A stretch of DNA of 64,000 nucleotides, from assembly GCF_012927085.1 (NCBI RefSeq), contig NZ_JABBFX010000001.1:2418001-2482000 (forward strand). Reading direction: 5' to 3'. Source of the stretch: Ramlibacter agri. Its GTDB lineage: Bacteria > Pseudomonadota > Gammaproteobacteria > Burkholderiales > Burkholderiaceae_C. This document shows positions 23,536-31,885 of the stretch, piece by piece. Below the pieces are notes generated by a model, which made no database searches, had not been told where the DNA came from, and saw only the letters and a list, made by a program, of their open reading frames with translations. The first letter of the stretch is position 1; every line of letters starts with the position of its first letter. Position numbers and translations under genes: made by a program.

Positions 23536-26186
23536 GCCGTTGCCTCCTGGTGGAGAAGACGATCGAGGACGAAGGGCATCATTCCGCCGCCTCGCCAGAC
23601 TTCGACTTCGCTGGCGGTATCGAGCCGGCAACGGGTCGGGAACTCGACGACCTCGCCGCTGGCCCGCGTCGCGCGGACGGTCACGGTGGCACCGGGACGC
23701 ACCGGCGAGGTGTCGATATCGAAGGTCTCGCTGCCGTCGAGGCCCAGCGTCGTGCGGCTTTGGCCTTGCACGAACTGCAGCGGCAGCACGCCCAGGTTGG
23801 CGAGGTTCGCGCGATGGATGCGCTCGAAGGTTTCGGCGACCACGGCCTGCACGCCGAGCAGCCGCGTGCCCTTCGCCGCCCAGTCGCGGGACGAGCCGGC
23901 GCCGTAATCGCGCCCGGCCAGCACCACCACCGGCACGTTGTCGGCGGCATAGCGTTCGGCTGCCTGGTACACGCTGAGGGGATCGGCCTGCGAGGCGTGG
24001 CGCGTCACGCCGCCTTCGTGCCCCGGAACGAGTTCATTGCGCAGCCGCGTGTTGGCGAAGGTGCCACGCACCATCACTTCGTGGTTGGAGCGCCGCGAGC
24101 CATAGGAGTTGAAGTCCAGCGGCGTCACGCCGCGCGATTGCAGGTAGGCCGCGGCGGGCGAGCCGCTTGCGATCGCGCCGGCTGGGGAGATGTGGTCGGT
24201 GGTAATGCTGTCGCCAAGCATCAGCAATGCGCGTGCGCCGTGGATGCCGGTCGGCGTCTCGCTGCCGGTGGCGCGCCGCAGGTCGAGATAGGGCGGACGG
24301 CGGATGTAGGTGCTGCCATCGTCCCAGGGGAACAGTTCGCCCTTGGGGGCATCGAGCTGCTCCCAGCTCTTGTCGCCCTGGAAGATATCCGCGTAGCCGG
24401 CCGCGAAGGCGGCGGGGCCGACGTGCCGGACGACCATCTGCTCGACCTCTTCGGCGCTCGGCCAGATGTCCGCGAGATGGACGTCCTGGCCGTCGCTGTC
24501 GACGCCGATGGGATCGCGCGTGAGGTCGAGACCCATGTGGCCCGCGATGGCGTAGGCCACCACCAGCGGCGGCGACATCAGGTAGTTGCCGCGCACCTGC
24601 AGGTGGATGCGGGCTTCGAAGTTGCGGTTGCCGGAAAGCACGGAGCAGACATGCAACTGCTGGTCGCGGATGGCGGCTTCGACCGCCGGGGCCAGCGGAC
24701 CGGAGTTGCCGCCACAGGTTCCGCAGCCGAAGCCGGCGATGTGGAAGCCCAGTTCGGCCAGCGGCGCCATCAGGCCCGCGGCCTCGAGATATTCGCCGAC
24801 AACGCGCGAGCCGGGCGTGAGCGAAGTCTTGACCCAGGGGCGGCTGCGCAGCCCGCGCCGCGCGGCGTTGCGCGCCAGCAGCCCCGCCGCGATCATGACG
24901 GCGGGGTTGGACGTGTTGGTGCAGCTGGTGATGGCGGCGATCACCACCGCGCCGTTGGCCAGCTTCACGTCGGAGGGCCGCATCGAGTGCGCGTCGAACT
25001 GCGCGGCGACGTCTTGCAGCAGGACCTTCTGGTGGGGCTTGCCCGGGCCGGCCACGCAGGGTTGGACCTCCGACAGGTCCAGCGCCACCAGGTCCGAGTA
25101 GGCCGGATCGACACTGCCGGCGTCGCGCCAGAGGCCCTGGAAGCGCGCATAGGCTTCGACGAGCGCGACTTGCTCCGCGCTGCGGCCCGTGAGCGCCAGG
25201 TAGGCCGTCGTCGCGGCGTCGATCGGGAACAGCGCGCAAGTGGAGCCGTACTCGGGCGCCATGTTCGCGATCGTGGCCCGGTCGGCCACCGGCAGCGAGG
25301 CGAGGGCAGGGCCGAAGAATTCGACCATGGCGTCGACCACGCCGGCGGCGCGAAGTCGCTGCGTGAGCGTCAGCACCAGGTCGGTCGCCGTGACGCCGGC
25401 GGCGAGCTTGCCAGTGAGCTTCACGCCGACGACGCGGCGCAGCGGCGTCACCAGCGGCAGCCCCATCATGGCGGCCTCGGCTTCGATGCCGCCTACGCCC
25501 CAGCCCAGCACGCCCAGGCCGTTGACCATGGTGCTGTGGCTGTCGGTGCCGACCATCGTGTCCGGGAAGGCGACGACCTTGGCTGCAGCTTCCTCACTGC
25601 GCACGACCGTCGCGATGTGTTCGATGTTGACCTGGTGCAGGATGCCGCGCCCGGGCGGCACGACCCGCACGTTGTCGAAAGTGCGCTGGGCCCACTTGGC
25701 CAGGGCGAAGCGCTCGGAATTGCGCGAGAACTCGAGCTCCATGTTCCGCAACAGCGCATCCGGGCGGCCGGCCACGTCGACCACCATCGAGTGGTCGATC
25801 ACCAGGTCGACGGGGATCTGCGGGTTGACGCTGCGCGGGCTGCCGCCGGCGTCCTGCATGCCATTGCGCAGGGTCGCGAGGTCGACCAGCGCGGGAATGC
25901 CGGTGTAGTCCTGCATCAGGACCCGCCCGGGATGGAACGGCACTTCGATCGGCTCGGCCTGGTCCGGTTTCCACGCCAGCAAGGCCATCAGGTCGTCGCT
26001 GGTGAGGCCGTTCTGGCCGATGTGGCGAAGCACGTTCTCCGCCAGGACGCGCACGCAATAGGGCAAGCGATCGAGCGCCACACCGGGCGCTGCGGCGGCC
26101 AGGCTATAGCCCTGCACGACCTGCTGCCCAGGCACCGGAACCGGTCGGAGAAACGAGGTGGGCGGGCGGGTCGTGGCTGCTGTCAT
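23532..26186 (-). CDS. acnD: Aconitate hydratase family protein (AcnD/AcnA type)
   Basis: An 884-residue enzyme of the AcnA/AcnD/IRP class. It has DHSMVVDVAG, MVGTDSHSTMVNGLGVLGWG, the iron-sulfur cysteines in ITSCTNTSNPAVM and GCGTCGGNSGPL, and the swivel-domain GRDYGAGSSRDWAAKG. Position next to prpF favours AcnD, which dehydrates 2-methylcitrate to trans-2-methylaconitate. No prpB/prpC genes are present, so use on another tricarboxylate taken up by the Bug receptor is equally possible. First gene of the operon. Confidence 0.88.
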   Translation of the reverse strand: MTAATTRPPTSFLRPVPVPGQQVVQGYSLAAAAPGVALDRLPYCVRVLAENVLRHIGQNGLTSDDLMALLAWKPDQAEPIEVPFHPGRVLMQDYTGIPALVDLATLRNGMQDAGGSPRSVNPQIPVDLVIDHSMVVDVAGRPDALLRNMELEFSRNSERFALAKWAQRTFDNVRVVPPGRGILHQVNIEHIATVVRSEEAAAKVVAFPDTMVGTDSHSTMVNGLGVLGWGVGGIEAEAAMMGLPLVTPLRRVVGVKLTGKLAAGVTATDLVLTLTQRLRAAGVVDAMVEFFGPALASLPVADRATIANMAPEYGSTCALFPIDAATTAYLALTGRSAEQVALVEAYARFQGLWRDAGSVDPAYSDLVALDLSEVQPCVAGPGKPHQKVLLQDVAAQFDAHSMRPSDVKLANGAVVIAAITSCTNTSNPAVMIAAGLLARNAARRGLRSRPWVKTSLTPGSRVVGEYLEAAGLMAPLAELGFHIAGFGCGTCGGNSGPLAPAVEAAIRDQQLHVCSVLSGNRNFEARIHLQVRGNYLMSPPLVVAYAIAGHMGLDLTRDPIGVDSDGQDVHLADIWPSAEEVEQMVVRHVGPAAFAAGYADIFQGDKSWEQLDAPKGELFPWDDGSTYIRRPPYLDLRRATGSETPTGIHGARALLMLGDSITTDHISPAGAIASGSPAAAYLQSRGVTPLDFNSYGSRRSNHEVMVRGTFANTRLRNELVPGHEGGVTRHASQADPLSVYQAAERYAADNVPVVVLAGRDYGAGSSRDWAAKGTRLLGVQAVVAETFERIHRANLANLGVLPLQFVQGQSRTTLGLDGSETFDIDTSPVRPGATVTVRATRASGEVVEFPTRCRLDTASEVEVWRGGGMMPFVLDRLLHQEATA

Positions 26187-26204
26187 GGCGGGAGTATAGG
26201 GTTG

Positions 26205-26218
26205 ATCTGTCGACAGAA
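26205..26218. promoter_or_regulatory. Palindromic operator candidate 1 (acnD promoter)
   Basis: ATCTGTCGACAGAA, centred on a perfect TCTGTCGACAGA palindrome, lies 19 bp upstream of the acnD start. The same pattern with one base changed recurs at 26267-26280. FCD-type GntR proteins bind short palindromes of this kind, so this is the likely operator of the operon's own regulator. Confidence 0.6.
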
Positions 26219-26266
26219 GTTAATGGCAGGCCCGGGTTTTTGTTGATACCGAGGTATTTTCAGACT

Positions 26267-26280
26267 ATCTGTCTACAGAA
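26267..26280. promoter_or_regulatory. Palindromic operator candidate 2 (acnD promoter)
   Basis: ATCTGTCTACAGAA differs by one central base from the copy at 26205-26218. The two centres are 62 bp apart, close to six helical turns, which would suit cooperative binding or looping. Confidence 0.6.
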
Positions 26281-26402
26281 TGGCTGGGAGCTGCCTCAGC
26301 CTTGTGCTTTCGCTTACGTCGTGTACGGGAGCTTTGCCTGGGCTGCCCTTGTCAGGGCGCGATCCGCACCGAACTGCATCCAGTCAACACAAGGAGCAGT
26401 TC

Positions 26403-26783
26403 ATGAAAACCAGATTCGTTGCCCTCGCCGTCGCCGCCACCCTGGGCCTCGGCTCGATTTCCGCCTTCGCGCAGGATCGCCACCATGACGGCGGCCACGC
26501 GCAAGGGGCCTGGCAGCACCAGCGCGCGGACCAGTTCCGCGGTAACTGGGGCCACGCCGCCCCGCGGTACTACGGTCCGACGTACAGCTACCGCCGTGAC
26601 AACGGCGACGTCGCCGGCGCGCTGATCCTGGGTGCCCTCGCGGGCGCGCTGGTGGGGCAGACCGCCAACGCGTACAACTACGCGCCGCCCGCCACGTACT
26701 ACGCCCCGCCGCCCGCGACCTACTACGCTCCGGCGCCCACGACCTACTACAACCCGGGTTATGGCTACTACTACGGCAACTGA
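26403..26783 (+). CDS. Small exported protein with Tyr/Pro repeats
   Basis: A 126-residue protein preceded by AAGGAGCAG. Residues 1-23 are a signal peptide (ISAFA before QD). The mature start is His-rich (DRHHDGGHAQ). A small glycine-zipper-like segment AGALILGALAGALVG is followed by four near-repeats of the form PPATYYAP and a Tyr/Gly-rich tail. The low-complexity tail suggests an envelope or surface protein; function unknown. A strong hairpin follows it. Confidence 0.75.
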   Translation: MKTRFVALAVAATLGLGSISAFAQDRHHDGGHAQGAWQHQRADQFRGNWGHAAPRYYGPTYSYRRDNGDVAGALILGALAGALVGQTANAYNYAPPATYYAPPPATYYAPAPTTYYNPGYGYYYGN

Positions 26784-26789
26784 GCCGGC

Positions 26790-26812
26790 GGGCTGCCTGG
26801 GCCAGGCAGCCC
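26790..26812 (+). terminator. Hairpin, probable terminator without T-tract
   Basis: A nine-base-pair stem GGGCTGCCT/AGGCAGCCC with a five-base loop lies 7 bp after the stop of the small exported protein. No run of T follows, so termination efficiency is uncertain. Confidence 0.5.
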
Positions 26813-26923
26813 GTCACCCTGTCGGCTGAGTCCGACCGGGGAAGCGGAGGGATGCCGACAGGCGTGGTCCTCGCCGCGAGTCCAAAGTTCGCGGCTACTG
26901 CTCTGCCTGCTTCGAGGGAAACC

Positions 26924-27514
26924 ATGCCTGTCCCGTCCCGCTTCCCGCATTGCGCGGCTGCGCTGCTGCTGCTCGCCGCGCCCTTCGCCCGCGCTGAGTC
27001 ACCGATGCCGGAACCGATCGCTCCCGCGGTGATCGGGCGTCCGCTCGACCAGATCCGGCCCGCGCGGCCGCACCGGACCCAGCCCGCGGTGGCCAAGCCG
27101 GTTCGCGAGCGCGACGTGGCAGTCGCCAACCAGGCCGTGCGCACGCCGCCGCCTGCGCGTGTCGCCATTGCCGTGCCCGCGCCGCAGCAGATGCCGGCGC
27201 GGGCGCTTCCTCCAGCGCAAGTGATGGGCAGCAGCCCCGCTATTGCCAGCAGGTCGCCCGGACCCGGCTACTTCAGCAGCAAGGATTCCGCGCTGGTCCA
27301 CCGGTACTACGAAGCGCACCCCGCGTCGGCACAGGTTGCCCAATGGAACATCGGCGAACGCATCCCGCAACGTGCCGAGCTCACCGGCGTGCCCGCCGAC
27401 CTGCGCGCCGCCTTGCCGATGCTGCCGCCAGGCCACCAGTACGTGCAGGTGGATGGCCAGGTGGCGCTGGTGGCGGTGCAGTCGCGGGTGGTGGTGGATG
27501 CGATCAGCCGCTAG
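26924..27514 (+). CDS. Exported protein with RcnB/CigR-like C-terminus
   Basis: A 196-residue protein with a signal peptide (about 1-25, ending FARA), a Pro/Ala-rich variable middle (about 26-110) and a structured end from about 115: YFSSKDSALVHRYYEAHP, IPQRAELTGVPADLRAALPM, PPGHQYVQVDGQVALVAV and VVVDAI. The end pattern (LP.. PPGHQYV.V.G....V....G.VVDAI) resembles the RcnB/CigR family of small periplasmic proteins. Role unknown. Confidence 0.65.
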   Translation: MPVPSRFPHCAAALLLLAAPFARAESPMPEPIAPAVIGRPLDQIRPARPHRTQPAVAKPVRERDVAVANQAVRTPPPARVAIAVPAPQQMPARALPPAQVMGSSPAIASRSPGPGYFSSKDSALVHRYYEAHPASAQVAQWNIGERIPQRAELTGVPADLRAALPMLPPGHQYVQVDGQVALVAVQSRVVVDAISR

Positions 27515-27603
27515 GGGCGTTCACGGACTGAGCGGTGTCGATTTGCGGCCCGCTCGTTCGTCGTGATGCGAGGGATCCTCCTCGCCAACCATCCGACTGA
27601 TCG

Positions 27604-28038
27604 ATGAACGACGCTCCTACCCCCATCGCCGACGTCCTGCACGCCTACGCCGACTGCGTCCTGCGCAAGGACGTCGCCGGCTTCGCGGCCCTTTACGATG
27701 CCGACGTCCAGGTGTTCGATGCCTGGGACCGCTGGCGCATGCAGGGCAGGGCGGCCATGCACGCCATGGCCACCGCCTGGTTCCAGTCCCTGGGTGAGGA
27801 CCGGGTCCAGGTCACCTACGCGGAAGTCCACGGCCACGCCGGCGCCGAGCTGGCAGCCGTGTCGGCCCTGGTCACCTACACCGCAGTCGCCGCCGACGGC
27901 AAGGCCCTGCGCTCGATGGCGAACCGCATGAGCCTGGTGCTGCGACGGCAATCGGAGGGCTGGAGCGTCGTGCACGAACACACGTCGGTGCCGGTCGGCT
28001 TCGCGTCGCGGCAGGCCATTCCCATGGCGAAGGGCTGA
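27604..28038 (+). CDS. SnoaL/NTF2-like family protein
   Basis: A 144-residue soluble protein with the NTF2-like cone fold: ADVLHAYADCVLRKDVAGFA, LYDADVQVFDAWDRWRMQG and a last strand SEGWSVVHEHTSVPVGF. Members are ketosteroid-isomerase-like enzymes or calcium/calmodulin-kinase-association-like binding modules. No catalytic set can be assigned. Confidence 0.8.
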   Translation: MNDAPTPIADVLHAYADCVLRKDVAGFAALYDADVQVFDAWDRWRMQGRAAMHAMATAWFQSLGEDRVQVTYAEVHGHAGAELAAVSALVTYTAVAADGKALRSMANRMSLVLRRQSEGWSVVHEHTSVPVGFASRQAIPMAKG

Positions 28039-28115
28039 GCCGGTCGTTCCTACCATCGATGGTGGAGGCGCCCTCCCGGCCCGAGCAGTAGTCTCGCGCC
28101 ACCCCAAGGAGGTCC

Positions 28116-28868
28116 ATGACTGTGAACTACCGCTTCAGCGCACGCACCCGCGACGGGCGTGACATCTCGGCCGTCTTCAGTACCGACGCCTTCATCCCGG
28201 CCAGCCAGCCGGACACCTTCCTGCTGCCCGGCCAGGGCGGCTTCTCCTGCGAGGGCTGCCGCGGCTTCCACTTCCTGCAGCATCCCCTGGGGGACATGCT
28301 GCAGTTCAACGACTGGCAAACGGGCGGCGCCTTCTCGTATGGTTTCCCGCACGGCACCTTCCAGCGCTTCGGCACCTTCCAGTCCAGCGACGTGGGTTCG
28401 GGGCGCGGCACGCTGCTGGTGGAGCAACCGCAGCCGCAGCCGGTGACCTTCCGCTCCACCATGGACCAGAGCAGCGGCAGGAGCTGGGCGTTGGGGGCCC
28501 ACACCACCTTCGAGCAGCGCTTCCGCGCGGCTACGGGTGGCGTGCCCAACGAGCTCGGTATCCGCATGGGCATCAACCAGAATCCCTACTCCGTGCGCCT
28601 GGTGGTCGCGGTCGACGGCAACCCGCTGCATGACCAGACCCACGCGAACCTGGTGCAGCGCCGCTCCGATTGGGCCACGGTCTTCGACCTGGCCGACGTC
28701 ACCGCGCAGGTCCCTGCCGGCGCCTGGGTCACGGTGAGCATCACGCCGGACACCGAAATCGGCATCGAGCCGCTGTTTGCAGAGAATCCTGATGTGCCGC
28801 TGGGGCAGTTGCCGCGGTATGGCGAGATGGCGGCGCGGTTCTACATGTCGGGGATGACGCGGGCGTGA
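28116..28868 (+). CDS. Hypothetical protein
   Basis: A 250-residue soluble protein without signal peptide. It has a CEGC pair (FSCEGCRGFHFLQHPLGD) that could bind metal, and a beta-rich second half (RLVVAVDGNPLHD, AWVTVSITPDTEIGIEPLF). The ATG is preceded by AAGGAGG. Codon use is normal for the genome, so it is a real gene; no family was recognised. Confidence 0.65.
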   Translation: MTVNYRFSARTRDGRDISAVFSTDAFIPASQPDTFLLPGQGGFSCEGCRGFHFLQHPLGDMLQFNDWQTGGAFSYGFPHGTFQRFGTFQSSDVGSGRGTLLVEQPQPQPVTFRSTMDQSSGRSWALGAHTTFEQRFRAATGGVPNELGIRMGINQNPYSVRLVVAVDGNPLHDQTHANLVQRRSDWATVFDLADVTAQVPAGAWVTVSITPDTEIGIEPLFAENPDVPLGQLPRYGEMAARFYMSGMTRA

Positions 28869-28881
28869 GGGTGGCCGCTGG

Positions 28882-30453
28882 CTAGCGCTGCGCGACGAGC
28901 CGCACAACCCGCCCGCGCGCCCGCCCCACCGCCATCGACTCCTCCTCATCGGCCATCGAGCTCCCCGCAAGATCTTCCAGCGCGGGCGGGGCCTGGAAGT
29001 GCCGCCGGCGGAACAGGAACTCGGCCAGCTCGTGGAACCACACCTTCCGCCCGATGGCCGTGTACCAGCGCATGGCATGCGCCTGGTCGGGGTCGCGGTT
29101 GAAGAAGGTGCGCCACAAGGCCTTGGGCCGCAGCTGCACGGCGACCTCGATGAACTTCACCCAGGCGAACACGCGCCACGCCGGCACGCCGGGCGTCTCG
29201 AGGACCTGGTGCTTGTAGTCCCACTTGCGCGTGTCCGGCTCCAGCACGCGCCGCCGCGCCACCTCGCCGTAGAAGGGCGTCCACCGGTGCGGCGTGGCAT
29301 AGAGGGTCTGGATCTGGTCGGGGTCGTAGTCCCGCAGGTGCCGCAGCGTGCGCAGGAAGTCGGCGTCGCTGCGCTCGTCGAAGCCCACCACGCAACTGGC
29401 CATGGACAGGATGCCGTGCTGGCGCAGCAGCCGGATCGCTTCGCGGTCCTCGCTTTGCGTCGCCCCTTTGCGGATGGCGGCCAGCGTGGCTTGTGAATAG
29501 CTCTCGATGCCAAGCAGGAAGCGGATGACGCCGGCGCGCTTGTACAGGTGCAGGATGTCGGCGTCGCGGACGATGTCACCCGCGCGCGTCGACCCGACCA
29601 GCGTGAGCGGCACGTTCTGCGCGATCAGTGCTTCCAGGAAAGCCCGCCAGGCCTTGCGCGAACCCGTGGGCAGTTCGTCGGCGAAGTTGATCAACTGCAC
29701 GCCATGTTCGCGATGCAGCCGCGCCAGTTCCGCCGCGAAGCGCGCCGGGTCGCGATGCCGCCAGCGCGTCCAGAAACCGCGCTGGCCGCAGTAGCTGCAC
29801 AGGTAGGGGCACCCGCGCGAGAACTGCACCACCACGGCCCGCATGCCGCCCCAGTACGAGTAGTTTTCATGCGCGATCAGTTCCCAGCCGACGCGCCAGT
29901 CGTCCAGGCATTCCAGCATGGTCGCCTTGGCGCTGGCCGCCGGACCATCGGCCTCGCGCCAGGCGATGCCGGGCAGCTGCCGCCAGTCGGCGCCCGCGTC
30001 CAGCAGGCGCAGCAGGTCGCGCGTGGTGCGCTCGCCTTCCCCGCGCACGACGAAGTCGATGGCCTTGCACTGCGCCAGCGTCTCCTGCCAGTGGTAGGTC
30101 GGATGAACGCCGCCACAGACGATGATCAGGCGCGGATGCAGGCGCTTCAGCCGCAGCGCCAGGTTCAACACGGTCCGATGCGCCGAGGACGAACCCGAGT
30201 GGCCCATCATCACCACGTCCACCGGCTCCGCCAGGACGGCGACGAGCGTCTGCCGTGCGTCCAGCCCCGCGCGGTCGGCATCGACCAGCCGCACGGCGAA
30301 GCCGTCATCCAGCAGCGGCCCGCCGACCGCCAGCAGCCCCAGCGGCGGCAAGTGGTCGCTGGGGATGCGGCTGCCGATGGCCGTGTGGGTGGGATTGAGC
30401 AGGCAGATGCGCAAGTGCCTGCGCGGAGCACGGATCGACGAGACGTTGTTCAT
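28882..30453 (-). CDS. Cobalamin-binding radical SAM protein, BchE-like
   Basis: A 523-residue enzyme. The N-terminal B12-binding domain (about 10-150) has ICLLNPTHTAIGSR, PPLGLLAVGGPLL and VCGGVHPTYHW. The radical SAM core has the cluster motif CPYLCSYC (Cys-x3-Cys-x2-Cys) at about 207-214. The C-terminal part has WDYKHQVLETPGVPAW and AWVKFIEVAVQLRPKALW, resembling anaerobic Mg-protoporphyrin monomethyl ester cyclase BchE. No other bacteriochlorophyll gene is nearby, so the substrate may differ. The start at 30453 is the Met nearest the similarity; an upstream Met at 30510 is possible. Confidence 0.78.
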   Translation of the reverse strand: MNNVSSIRAPRRHLRICLLNPTHTAIGSRIPSDHLPPLGLLAVGGPLLDDGFAVRLVDADRAGLDARQTLVAVLAEPVDVVMMGHSGSSSAHRTVLNLALRLKRLHPRLIIVCGGVHPTYHWQETLAQCKAIDFVVRGEGERTTRDLLRLLDAGADWRQLPGIAWREADGPAASAKATMLECLDDWRVGWELIAHENYSYWGGMRAVVVQFSRGCPYLCSYCGQRGFWTRWRHRDPARFAAELARLHREHGVQLINFADELPTGSRKAWRAFLEALIAQNVPLTLVGSTRAGDIVRDADILHLYKRAGVIRFLLGIESYSQATLAAIRKGATQSEDREAIRLLRQHGILSMASCVVGFDERSDADFLRTLRHLRDYDPDQIQTLYATPHRWTPFYGEVARRRVLEPDTRKWDYKHQVLETPGVPAWRVFAWVKFIEVAVQLRPKALWRTFFNRDPDQAHAMRWYTAIGRKVWFHELAEFLFRRRHFQAPPALEDLAGSSMADEEESMAVGRARGRVVRLVAQR

Positions 30454-30666
30454 GGACCCATCGTGCAGCGCAAGCCGCCCCGTTGGGCCGGATGTGAAGA
30501 AAGCCTCCACGCCGCGGAAGAATGTCTCCGTGCGGGCCCATGCCAGGGCATGTGCCGCCCACCTCGTCCCCGAGGCTTGATCCGGCTATGATCCCGCGGT
30601 CGGCGCGCGGGACATCGCAGCCCGCGCTGCCGGCCCATCCAGCCCACCGGGCAGAGGGAGGCAAGC

Positions 30667-31749
30667 ATGATCCGTTGGTTGTTCGCGCTGCTGTTCTTCG
30701 TTTCCGCGGCCGCGTGCGCGCAAAGCTCCGTGCCGGCGATCAGCTTCGATTCGGTGCCGAATCCGCTGAAACTGCCCAAGGACGTCTACCTGGGTGAAGT
30801 CGCCGGCGTCGCAGTGAATTCGAAGGGACACATCTTCGTCTTCTCGCGCGGCAACACCACCGGCCCGGCCTACGCCGCCGCGGCGGCGCAACTGCTCGAA
30901 TTCGACGCCAGCGGCAAGTACCTGCGCGAGATCGGCCACAACCTCTATGGCTGGTCGTTCGCGCATGCCGTGCGGGTCGACAAGGAGGACAACATCTGGG
31001 TCACCGACAAGGGCTCGGACGTCGTCGTCAAGTTCGATCCGCAAGGGCGCGTCGCGATGGTGTTCGGGCGCAAGCAGGAAGCCTCCGACGAAGAGACGGG
31101 ACCCGTCAAGCACCCGAAGCCGCCGGCCCCGCCGGAAATCGGCCGCTTCCGGCAGGTCACCGACGTCACCTGGGATCCCGCGGGCAATGCCTACATCAGC
31201 GACGGCTACATCAACTCGCGGGTGGCGAAAGTCGGCAGCGACGGGCGCTGGCTCAAGTCCTTCGGCGAGCCGGGCCACGGGCCGGGGCAGTTCGTGCAGC
31301 CGCACAGCATCGCGGCCGACGCGCAGGGCAACATCTACGTGGCCGATCGCGGCAACCGCCGCATCCAGGTGATGGACGGCGAAGGCAAGTTCCTGCGCGA
31401 GATCAGGATCGACGTGCCCTTCGACCCGCGCATCCAGCCGATGCTGGGCGCGGTGCCGAACGTCGAGAAGATGGAAGCGGATGGCGCGAACCTCACGCAG
31501 ACGCCGGGCGCGCCGTGGGCGCTGTGCATCACGCCGGGGCCGCACCAGGTGCTGTATGCGTCGGACGCTTATCCCGGCCGCATCTACAAGCTGTCGCTCG
31601 ATGGCAAGGTGCTGGGCGTGCTCGGCGAAGCGGGCAAGCAGCTGAAGCAGTTCGGCTGGATCCACGAAATCGCGTGCCCGTCGGAGAACGTGCTGTACGT
31701 CGCGGAGCTGCTGAACTGGCGGGTGCAGAAGCTGGTGCTGCACCCGTGA
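30667..31749 (+). CDS. Exported NHL-repeat beta-propeller protein
   Basis: A 360-residue protein with a signal peptide (ending AAACAQ; a lipoprotein form at Cys17 is possible). NHL-type blades follow: GEVAGVAVNSKGHIFVFSRG, AVRVDKEDNIWVTDKGSDVV, QVTDVTWDPAGNAYISDGY and SIAADAQGNIYVADRGNRRI. The set resembles bacterial peptidyl-alpha-hydroxyglycine alpha-amidating-lyase-like proteins, a label by similarity only. Periplasmic; ligand unknown. Confidence 0.85.
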   Translation: MIRWLFALLFFVSAAACAQSSVPAISFDSVPNPLKLPKDVYLGEVAGVAVNSKGHIFVFSRGNTTGPAYAAAAAQLLEFDASGKYLREIGHNLYGWSFAHAVRVDKEDNIWVTDKGSDVVVKFDPQGRVAMVFGRKQEASDEETGPVKHPKPPAPPEIGRFRQVTDVTWDPAGNAYISDGYINSRVAKVGSDGRWLKSFGEPGHGPGQFVQPHSIAADAQGNIYVADRGNRRIQVMDGEGKFLREIRIDVPFDPRIQPMLGAVPNVEKMEADGANLTQTPGAPWALCITPGPHQVLYASDAYPGRIYKLSLDGKVLGVLGEAGKQLKQFGWIHEIACPSENVLYVAELLNWRVQKLVLHP

Positions 31750-31885
31750 TGCGCGCCGGGCGTGCGAGGCCCTAGCACTTAAGTCCTGTCGCGTCTTCGC
31801 CGCAAACTCACCGCCGTGGCTTGCCGCTCGTTCCGCCTTCGGTGAAGATGCGGAATATATAGATACAAAAACAGGAACAAAGGCA

